Shown piece after piece: positions 1 to 7,302 of a DNA stretch of 54,036 nt (its first letter is position 1; each line of letters starts with the position of its first letter). Location: assembly GCF_910578895.1 (NCBI RefSeq), contig NZ_CAJTSC010000023.1:1-54036 (forward strand), given 5' to 3'. Source of the stretch: an uncultured Bacteroides sp. (GTDB lineage Bacteria; Bacteroidota; Bacteroidia; Bacteroidales; Bacteroidaceae). A program made the position numbers and the translations under genes. A model generated the notes under the pieces. That model saw only the letters and a list, made by a program, of their open reading frames with translations, was not told where the DNA came from and did no database searches.

Positions 1-3000
1 AAAAAGGAACATAAGTTGAAGCCACTTTCTTGGTGCTTCTCGTTGATTCTAATTGCATTATTTTTGAGTACAAATGCAACAGCTCAAAACATAACGCAGA
101 GTGGTGTAGTTCTTGACCAGAGCAATGAACCGATGATTGGAGTAACAGTACGTGTAAAAGATGGAAATACAGGTGCTATTACGGATTTGGATGGTAATTT
201 TTCAATCCAATGTAGTAAAAATGCAACCTTGGTTTTCTCTTTCATGGGTTATAAAAATGTAGAGCAGAAAGTTACCGGACAGAAAATAAAGGTAGTGATG
301 GTTGAAGATGCACAAGCTTTGGATGAAGTGGTAGTTGTGGGCTACGGTTCTATGGCAAAGAAACATATTACCGGCTCTATGACATCTGTAGACGCCAAAG
401 TTCTGGAAGAAAAAAATGCAGTAAGTGTGTTCGATGCACTACAAGGTGCCGCACCCGGTATGCAAATCACAAGTAGCTCCGGTGCTCCGGGTGCTTCCTC
501 TTTTGTGTCTATTCGTGGTGCTTCTACTTTCAGTGACGATGGCGTTGCACCTTTGTTCGTTGTGGATGGTGTTATTGTGGATAACATTGACGACCTTTCT
601 CCGTATGACATTAAGCAGATTGATGTCATGAAAGACGCCGCTTCGTCCGCTATTTATGGTGCCCGTGCTGCAAACGGTGTGATATTGATTACAACCAAAT
701 CGGGAGAAGCCGGCAAACCTCGTATAGATGCACGTTATCAACACTCATTCTATACGGCAGCCCGCAAATTACCTCAAATCAATGCTTTTGAAAGCCGTTT
801 GAGTATGAATGGCACTGATTATGCCAATTCGTCTAAAACATTGGAAAAATTCTCTGCACGTACAGACTCAGTAGGTTTGCAATATAGTACGAACTACTAT
901 TATCAAGACCTTTTGTTGCGTACCGGTAGCCGTGACGACGCAAGTGTCCAAATCAGTGGTGGTAACAATGGATTTAAGTATAGGGCAAGTTTGAACTATT
1001 TGGGTCAGAAGGGTATTTACCTTAATTCCCGTAGCGATAAGTATACTGCCAATTTCAATATTGATTATGAACCTTGGAAGAACATTAAATTCACCACACG
1101 TGTTCGTTTAAGCTACGATAAAAGGAATGATGTCAAAACGAGTGTCATCAAAGATGCCTTGCGTCGTGACCCGGATATGATTATTTGGTATCCTGACGGT
1201 GAACTGATACCTTATTATTCTTCGGGTGGACGCCGTAATCCTGTCGCTGAATTAACTCAAAAATTGGATGAAAAATCAACTTACAGGGGTAATTTCTACC
1301 AGGGTTTAAATTGGAACTTCACACCTTGGTTAAGTTTGACAGCCAGCCTTTCAGCAGATTATGCTTCTGCCGGCAGGTTACAATTCTCTTCTAAATATTT
1401 GGAAGGAAGTGATAACGGGAAAAACACCGGTGAGGACCAAAATGCACAGACTTGGAAGTATGCGGGTGAAGCTTATCTCTCTTTCAACAAGACTTTTGCC
1501 AAGGACCATTCGTTAAGCGCCACTTTAGGTAGCACATTTGAAACCTCAAAGCAACATCTGTATAGAATTGGCGGTAGTTTCTTCACTTCCGAAGACATCC
1601 ATTACATGAATATGGCGACGATTAAAGACTTGACCAAAGTTTACACAAGCGGTTGGGACGAATCGATGGTGGGTGCGTTTGGACGTTTTGTTTATAGTTG
1701 GAAAAGTCGTTATACGCTTTCCGGACTTGTTCGTTTCGATGGTTCCTCTCGTTTTGGTCGGGACAACCGTTGGGGAGCGTTCCCGTCAGTTTCTGCAGCA
1801 TGGCGTTTCTCCGATGAACCTTTTATGCGCTGGGCAGACAATGTATTGTCGGATGCCAAGTTTAGAGCCAGTTTCGGTATCACAGGTAACGACCGTATAG
1901 GACGATACGAATCATATACTACTTATACTTCCGGTTCCCAAAATTATAATGGCATTGGTGGTGTTGTTCCATCTTCTAAATACGGTAACCCTAAGTTGAA
2001 GTGGGAACAGACCAAACAGACTAACATCGGTTTGGATTTAAGTTTCTTGGGTGGACGCATCATGTTTGTTGCCGAAGCTTACATAAAAAAAACAAGCGAT
2101 TTGCTTGCCGACTTGAACCTACCGTATACAACCGGTTATGACGAAATGCGCGTCAATTTGGCAGCTATTGAGAACAAGGGTATTGAACTCTCTTTGACGG
2201 CCGCGCCAGTCAGGACACGCGATTTCAACTGGAACACAACTGTCAACTGGTGGAAAAACAAAAACAAAATTACAGAACTTGCCAAAGAAGACTACATAGC
2301 GAATGGTGCATGGTTAGTGGCTAAAGGACAGCCGGCTGGTTTGTGGTACGGATATGAAAACCTCGGTATTTATGAGTATAATGCTAGCAATGCATGGACA
2401 CCCGATTATGCCACGCGGTTGAATCCTGTGTTCAAACGCGATGCGGAAGGGAACGTTGTTATCGGTTTGAACGGCCAGCCTACATTGGAAAAATACGTAA
2501 CTCCCGATGGTAAGGATTATACGGGCGAGGTAAAGCAAATGACCGTAAATGGTGTGGTTGCCGGTGGCGGAGATGTGATTTGGTACAACAAACCTGATGA
2601 AAACGGCGAACGCGACAACGTCATCAATTCTAACGACCAAAAAGTATTGGGAAATGCCAATCCCGATTGGTTTGCTTCGTGGATAAACTCGTTTACCTAT
2701 AAGAACTTCTCGCTGAGCATGAATTTCTATGTCAGTTGGGGCGGTTTGATTTGGAACGATGTAAAACGCTATTACACTTCATGGGGTGGAAACAGCCACA
2801 AGCAATCACCTGAATACATTCGTCAGGGTTGGAAATATCCGGGAGAGATTACGAGTTGGTATGCATTGGATTCACGTAACCGCAAAACAAACAACCACAC
2901 TATGAGCTTAAGCAGCCAGTTCTTGGAAGATGCTACATTCATACGCCTGTCTGATCTCCGTTTGAGTTATACCGTTGACAAAAAATTGTTGAACAAGACT

Positions 3001-3168
3001 CCGCTTCGTAATGTACAGGCGTACATCTATGGCAAAAACTTGATTACGTGGACCAACTACAGCGGTTTCGACCCCGAGGTAGAAGTGAAAGTGTTGACAC
3101 CGGGTAAGGATGACTCCAGCTATCCGCGTAGCCGTGAATTTGGTTTTGGTATTAATGTTGGATTCTAA
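1..3168 (+). CDS. SusC-family TonB-dependent outer-membrane transporter (5' end cut by window)
   Basis: This is an outer-membrane active importer that forms a lidded pair with the SusD protein encoded next. Visible parts in order are a signal peptide ending ..NATAQ, a carboxypeptidase-regulatory-like domain, the segment DEVVVVGYGS before the plug, a plug domain (LQGAAPGMQI, PLFVVDGV, YGARAANGVILITTKSG), then about 800 residues of beta-barrel ending in Phe. The frame is open from base 1. The only in-window start would be a TTG at 16. The residues before it read KKEHKLKPLSW, closely matching MKKKEHNAKSLSW at the start of the second SusC here (18796, minus), so the true start probably lies a few codons outside the window. 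No STN domain is seen, so signalling through an anti-sigma factor is unlikely. SusD follows after 11 bp. The substrate cannot be read from the sequence. Confidence 0.95.
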   Translation, partial: KKEHKLKPLSWCFSLILIALFLSTNATAQNITQSGVVLDQSNEPMIGVTVRVKDGNTGAITDLDGNFSIQCSKNATLVFSFMGYKNVEQKVTGQKIKVVMVEDAQALDEVVVVGYGSMAKKHITGSMTSVDAKVLEEKNAVSVFDALQGAAPGMQITSSSGAPGASSFVSIRGASTFSDDGVAPLFVVDGVIVDNIDDLSPYDIKQIDVMKDAASSAIYGARAANGVILITTKSGEAGKPRIDARYQHSFYTAARKLPQINAFESRLSMNGTDYANSSKTLEKFSARTDSVGLQYSTNYYYQDLLLRTGSRDDASVQISGGNNGFKYRASLNYLGQKGIYLNSRSDKYTANFNIDYEPWKNIKFTTRVRLSYDKRNDVKTSVIKDALRRDPDMIIWYPDGELIPYYSSGGRRNPVAELTQKLDEKSTYRGNFYQGLNWNFTPWLSLTASLSADYASAGRLQFSSKYLEGSDNGKNTGEDQNAQTWKYAGEAYLSFNKTFAKDHSLSATLGSTFETSKQHLYRIGGSFFTSEDIHYMNMATIKDLTKVYTSGWDESMVGAFGRFVYSWKSRYTLSGLVRFDGSSRFGRDNRWGAFPSVSAAWRFSDEPFMRWADNVLSDAKFRASFGITGNDRIGRYESYTTYTSGSQNYNGIGGVVPSSKYGNPKLKWEQTKQTNIGLDLSFLGGRIMFVAEAYIKKTSDLLADLNLPYTTGYDEMRVNLAAIENKGIELSLTAAPVRTRDFNWNTTVNWWKNKNKITELAKEDYIANGAWLVAKGQPAGLWYGYENLGIYEYNASNAWTPDYATRLNPVFKRDAEGNVVIGLNGQPTLEKYVTPDGKDYTGEVKQMTVNGVVAGGGDVIWYNKPDENGERDNVINSNDQKVLGNANPDWFASWINSFTYKNFSLSMNFYVSWGGLIWNDVKRYYTSWGGNSHKQSPEYIRQGWKYPGEITSWYALDSRNRKTNNHTMSLSSQFLEDATFIRLSDLRLSYTVDKKLLNKTPLRNVQAYIYGKNLITWTNYSGFDPEVEVKVLTPGKDDSSYPRSREFGFGINVGF

Positions 3169-3179
3169 AAGAAGAAAAA

Positions 3180-4727
3180 ATGAAGAAATATATTTATATA
3201 CTTATAGCAGGGGTATTGACATTGACCGGATGTGAAGATTTCCTTAACCGGACTCCTCTATCCGAGTTGTCTCCTGAGAATTATTTTACTGACAAAGCCG
3301 AAATGGCAAACTGGAATGCCGGTATCTATGATGCTTTCCAAAAAGCTTTGTCGCAAAAACAGGTGCTGTATGGTGATGTCCGTTCGGATAATGTGCAGAC
3401 AACTGGTTATGCCCAAAACTGGATTTTGATGAATGCTATCACTCCGGACAGGGATGAATGTAGCTGGAAATATTTTTACCAATGTATTTCCAGGTGTAAT
3501 ATCGGTATTGAGAAATACCCCACTATTCCCAATGTCCTTGAGACAGAATATGCCCCGTATATGGCCCAATGTTATGGAATGCGCGCTTATATGTATTTCT
3601 GGGCTACCCGCGTATGGGGTAAATTACCCAAAATCACTTCGAGTTGGAATGGTTCGTTGGATAACATCTATGTGAAACGTTCTTCCTTGGAAGAGATAAA
3701 AGAACTTATCCTTACCGATATAAGCGAGGCTTTGAAGTATTTTCAGATTAAAAGCAACGGTACGGATAAGTACTATTTGACTGCTGCTGCCATGCACGCC
3801 TTGAAAACGGATGTGTACATGTGGTACAACGAACATGAAAATGCTTTGGCGGCATCCGAGTATTTCGTAAACAATGATAACTTTAAATTGGCAGAGGGTG
3901 AATCAGAGTGGAAAAATATTTTCCTGAGCCCTGCAGATTCTAAGGAAGTGATTTTTACGATGAATTGGAGTTATGTAAACAACGGGGCTAATAGTGGTTG
4001 GCCAGGTCAATTAGGTGCCAGCAATACCAATAACGGTTGGCAGATATCCGAAGATATTTTTAAAGAATTTATAGACCGCCTTCGTTCTGAAGAAGGAAAG
4101 GATGCTCGTTTTTGGAATACGGTAGATACTGTGAAACTATATTATGCGAACAGCCGTGTTCCTTTGACTGCCGCAACTTATAGTGCCAAAGATAATGGAA
4201 TCCAGAAATGCATCAAGTATAGTGATGTGGATCCGGACAGAGGATATGATAGTGAAAACAAAGTTTATAAATCTCATTTTGCCGTTTTAAACACAACAGA
4301 TTGTGAGCAAAAGTTAGTGATGTACCGTTTGGCCAATATCATGCTGCTGCGTGCCGAAGCTTTGAATAAGTTAGGTCGTGGAGGTGATGCATTGAATATT
4401 GTTAATGAGATACGAAACCGTGTCGGATATCTGAAAGATGCTAAAACCGAAGTTGATGAAAACAACAAAGATGAAGTTGAAAAGGTAATTCTTTTGGAAA
4501 GGCAGTTGGAATTGTATGGAGAAGGATGCCGTTGGTTTGATTTGATGCGCACAGGGCACTTGGTAGAAGTCATGGATCCGGTTTATTCCAAGCGTCAAGA
4601 AGACAATGGAGTGCAGGTTACCGGTTTCGGTGATGAAGGTTCCAAGTATTGGCCAATCAACTATAAAGAGTTTGAATCAAATCTGGCGTTGGAAGGCGAC
4701 CAAAACTCGCCGTATACAGAACGCTAA
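3180..4727 (+). CDS. SusD/RagB-family surface lipoprotein
   Basis: This is a substrate-binding lipoprotein that acts as the lid of the SusC barrel encoded 11 bp upstream. The lipoprotein signal is clear (MKKYIYIL..LTLTGC, lipid-anchored Cys18). It is followed by the typical SusD N-terminus (DFLNRTPLSELSPENYF) and by the C-terminal SusD segment LLERQLELYGEGCRWFDLMRTG. At 515 residues it has the family's usual length. Family membership is secure. Ligand specificity cannot be inferred, because no glycosidase or protease lies in the same operon. Confidence 0.95.
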   Translation: MKKYIYILIAGVLTLTGCEDFLNRTPLSELSPENYFTDKAEMANWNAGIYDAFQKALSQKQVLYGDVRSDNVQTTGYAQNWILMNAITPDRDECSWKYFYQCISRCNIGIEKYPTIPNVLETEYAPYMAQCYGMRAYMYFWATRVWGKLPKITSSWNGSLDNIYVKRSSLEEIKELILTDISEALKYFQIKSNGTDKYYLTAAAMHALKTDVYMWYNEHENALAASEYFVNNDNFKLAEGESEWKNIFLSPADSKEVIFTMNWSYVNNGANSGWPGQLGASNTNNGWQISEDIFKEFIDRLRSEEGKDARFWNTVDTVKLYYANSRVPLTAATYSAKDNGIQKCIKYSDVDPDRGYDSENKVYKSHFAVLNTTDCEQKLVMYRLANIMLLRAEALNKLGRGGDALNIVNEIRNRVGYLKDAKTEVDENNKDEVEKVILLERQLELYGEGCRWFDLMRTGHLVEVMDPVYSKRQEDNGVQVTGFGDEGSKYWPINYKEFESNLALEGDQNSPYTER

Positions 4728-4762
4728 ATGGAGTAGAAATAAAACATTAAAACCAAGAAATA

Positions 4763-5449
4763 ATGAAACTTAAAAATATAAAGAAAGTATTTGCCTTGTT
4801 GGCATTTCCTTTGTTTCTTACAAGTTGTGAACTTTTTGGATTGGATTTTCAAGATTCGTATGATTTTGATTACAACGAAGGTATGCCGAGTAATAAAGTA
4901 AATATGTCTACTTATGATTTTATTTGCTCACGCACGGATATATTCTCTTTGTTACAGGAAGCGATTGAATATGCAGGGCTTGAGAATGAGTTTAAACGGC
5001 CTAATGCCACTTACTTGTTGCCTACCAATAAGGCATTTAATTCTGAAGAAGAAGCCGACAAGAGTTATTTCCAAATACATCAGTTGTCGTATATTGACGA
5101 AGTAACGAATGAAGAGGTTTTTTACGTTCCTATTTCCATGAAGTCATATCCCAAGGAACAGGTAAAGGAGTTCTTGCTGTACCATATTGTCAAAGGGCAA
5201 TACACGTTTACCAATCTGCCGGCAGAGCCTGCTTGGTATGACACCTTTGCTACCGGAGAAACGGCCAAAGTAAATATGTATATATTAAAAGACCGTAATC
5301 CGAATATTGTATTCAACAATTTTGATGGTCATTACAAGGCGACTATAAAGCCACGTACCGCGAATCTATATTCAATAGACGGTTCTTATATTCATGTATT
5401 GGATAGTTGGCTCGACCGTCCTACTGAAGCTCAATTACCTATTAAGTAA
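4763..5449 (+). CDS. FAS1 (fasciclin)-domain lipoprotein
   Basis: This is a predicted lipoprotein (MKLKNIKKVF..FLTSC, Cys22) carrying a single FAS1-like domain. The supporting motifs are SLLQEAIEYAG, the YLLPTNKAF pattern (like the FAS1 'T.FAPTN.AF' block), a central FLLYHIVKGQYT block (like 'L.yHvv.g.y') and a terminal NLYSIDGSYIHVLDSWL segment. It is the third gene of the SusC/SusD operon, starting 35 bp after SusD. FAS1 domains are usually adhesion or ligand-binding modules, so this is probably an accessory surface protein that works with the SusCD complex. That role is inferred from position. Confidence 0.8.
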   Translation: MKLKNIKKVFALLAFPLFLTSCELFGLDFQDSYDFDYNEGMPSNKVNMSTYDFICSRTDIFSLLQEAIEYAGLENEFKRPNATYLLPTNKAFNSEEEADKSYFQIHQLSYIDEVTNEEVFYVPISMKSYPKEQVKEFLLYHIVKGQYTFTNLPAEPAWYDTFATGETAKVNMYILKDRNPNIVFNNFDGHYKATIKPRTANLYSIDGSYIHVLDSWLDRPTEAQLPIK

Positions 5450-5461
5450 TATTAAAAAGAA

Positions 5462-6550
5462 ATGATTATGAAATACCTATATCAATTATTTGTCGTACTG
5501 TTTTGCGCTCTCAACTTGGTGGGTTGTGGTGATGAAGATTTTATTGAAATCGACTCATTGAACGCAAATGGAGATGAATTTTATTGCAACCAGAAAGTAA
5601 AGTTGTGGATGTGTGTCCGTTCCAGTGATTTATGGCATACGGACTATCAATGGAGTTGTGACGGTGGAACACTGACGCAACCCCAGGGTCTGAATGAAAT
5701 GACTTGGAAAGCACCACGCATTCCGGGTGTTTATACGATTACATGTACAGCAAGTGTAGGGGGAGAAAAGCAGACTCGTTCACACAAGATGTATGTGTCC
5801 CGCTATTATTTCGACACATTTGAGAATACAAGCCATTCGCTTTCCTTGCAATCCAATACCAAAAGTTCCCTAAAGAAGGAATCTAATGGTAACCAATATC
5901 TTCAGGCCAGCGTAAGTACATCATCGGAAATAAACCGTTACATACGCCATTCTTTTGACGATGATGCCCTGTGTACACCTTTCAGTACACGTATGAAGTT
6001 AGGTTTTGACAAGGATGCGCCAACTACGCATACTATTACTGCCGGTAAGAAAACCGGACTTGCAACGTTTGAATATCGTTGGAATCTACGTTCGCACTCT
6101 TCCAATAACGGTGCTTACCTGAACCAAATCCGTATGATATGGTTCCCCGCTCCCTTAAAAGAGTATCCTGCCGTTCCGGAAGAAAGTGTAGTGGTTGAAG
6201 GAACTCCGGACTACAATGTACAAGTTTCAGTACAATTTACAGGAAGCGATGGTGTGAAAAAAACATACAATGAATATCATAAACTGAATACTCTGAATGT
6301 ATTTAAGAATAAGGTTTATAAAAACGTTTCAATGTCAGTAGATGAAAACGAACAGTTGTATGTTTACGTTGACGGCGCAGAAGCATTACAAACGAACCTT
6401 GTCCATCAAGCGCGTACAGAAAATGCTTGTGAAGGCGTGATTTCAATCAACAATTGGGAACTTTATATCATGAATGGTGATGATGGTAAGAAGATTCCGC
6501 AAGTATACATTGATGATACAGAGGCATCTGTTACTGAAATCTTGAAATAA
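5462..6550 (+). CDS. Surface lipoprotein with an N-terminal Ig/PKD-like domain, function unknown
   Basis: This is the fourth gene of the first SusCD operon, 12 bp after the FAS1 gene. Two start codons lie six bases apart (5462 and 5468). The second gives a compact lipoprotein signal (MKYLYQLF..LNLVGC, Cys20). Residues 25-110 look like an Ig/PKD-type beta-sandwich: VKLWMCVRS, YQWSCDGGTL, then WKAPRIPGVYTITCTASVGG. The remaining 250 residues are rich in beta-strand patterns (for example YVYVDGAEAL and EGVISINNWELYI) and may form a jelly-roll or lectin-like domain, but I do not recognise a family. It is a plausible surface-glycan-binding or accessory protein. A strong terminator follows directly. 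Confidence 0.75.
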   Translation: MIMKYLYQLFVVLFCALNLVGCGDEDFIEIDSLNANGDEFYCNQKVKLWMCVRSSDLWHTDYQWSCDGGTLTQPQGLNEMTWKAPRIPGVYTITCTASVGGEKQTRSHKMYVSRYYFDTFENTSHSLSLQSNTKSSLKKESNGNQYLQASVSTSSEINRYIRHSFDDDALCTPFSTRMKLGFDKDAPTTHTITAGKKTGLATFEYRWNLRSHSSNNGAYLNQIRMIWFPAPLKEYPAVPEESVVVEGTPDYNVQVSVQFTGSDGVKKTYNEYHKLNTLNVFKNKVYKNVSMSVDENEQLYVYVDGAEALQTNLVHQARTENACEGVISINNWELYIMNGDDGKKIPQVYIDDTEASVTEILK

Positions 6551-6565
6551 TTACTTTATAATCAA

Positions 6566-6610
6566 ATGGGAATGTGCCAGAATTCAGATTGGCGCATTCC
6601 CATGTTTTTT
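6566..6610 (+). terminator. Rho-independent terminator closing the first SusCD operon
   Basis: ATGGGAATGTGCC (6566-6578) pairs with GGCGCATTCCCAT (6591-6603) across a 12-nt loop, giving a 13-bp stem with one G-U pair, followed directly by GTTTTTT. It begins 15 bp after the stop codon at 6550. It also contains the ATG at 6566, which would otherwise look like the start of the next gene. Confidence 0.9.
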
Positions 6611-6622
6611 AAAAACACAGTT

Positions 6623-7297
6623 ATGGTAAAAAAAATAATTTTACTGGGAATGGTGATGGCTGTCGTACTGCCCAGTTCCGCTCAAGACATTAAAGGTATC
6701 ATAACCAATGCCAAACAGCGTCCGCTAAAAGCGATGAAGATTTGGAGGAAAAACACGACGGAGAGTACCAAGACGGATAAAATGGGAGTGTTTGCGTTTA
6801 CCGGTCTTATCCCGACTGATACATTAGTAATTTCCGTCTCGAGGAAAGAGGAAGCTGTTATTCCTGTCCGGGACCTAAAAGAGATTGTTATCAAGTTAGA
6901 AAAGAACTTTTATATACTTCAAGACGGAAACAATGAGTATAAACGTGAGTACAAAAAGATATACCGGATGAGTAACTCATCCAATATCCTGACCCGTGAC
7001 CAAATAGCCAAACTGTCCGCTAATTCGATTTATGATATCCTGAAAGGTACGTTGCCCGGCGTACAAGTATCCGATGGAGCCAATGGACAGCAAATTTCAA
7101 TTCGTGGGGGAAACTCATTGGAATTGGATACGGAACCGCTTTTTGTCGTAGACGGCACTAAATATGAAAGCAGTGCGGATGTTGATGCCTCTATATCTGT
7201 CAACGATATCGAGAAGATTGAAGTCCAAAAAGACGGAGGCGCTTATGGTATGAAAGGAGCTAACGGAGTTATTATTATTACCACCATGAAAAAATAA
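6623..7297 (+). CDS. Stand-alone TonB-plug-domain protein without a beta-barrel
   Basis: A longer reading from ATG 6566 starts inside a terminator stem. ATG 6623 gives a clean signal peptide (MVKKIILLG..PSSAQD), so I use it. The 224-residue product has a carboxypeptidase-regulatory-like N-terminal domain (IKGIITNAKQRPLKAMKIW, KTDKMGVFAFTGLI) and a complete SusC-type plug: SIYDILKGTLPGVQV, ISIRGGNSL, PLFVVDGT, VNDIEKIEVQKDGGAYGMKGANGVIIITT. It stops exactly where a barrel would begin. No barrel follows in any frame, since the next gene starts 5 bp later with its own signal peptide. It cannot be a transporter alone. It may bind a TonB-like partner or be an architectural plug domain. The role is unknown. 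Confidence 0.85.
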   Translation: MVKKIILLGMVMAVVLPSSAQDIKGIITNAKQRPLKAMKIWRKNTTESTKTDKMGVFAFTGLIPTDTLVISVSRKEEAVIPVRDLKEIVIKLEKNFYILQDGNNEYKREYKKIYRMSNSSNILTRDQIAKLSANSIYDILKGTLPGVQVSDGANGQQISIRGGNSLELDTEPLFVVDGTKYESSADVDASISVNDIEKIEVQKDGGAYGMKGANGVIIITTMKK

Positions 7298-7302
7298 ATA
7301 GT

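Noticed and set aside
16..18. TTG at 16 as the real start of the first SusC
   Set aside because: The frame is open to base 1 and the residues before the TTG match the N-terminus of the second SusC, so the start is probably outside the window.
6566..6622. ATG at 6566 as start of the plug-domain protein
   Set aside because: It lies in the stem of a strong terminator and would put non-signal residues before a clean signal peptide that starts at 6623.
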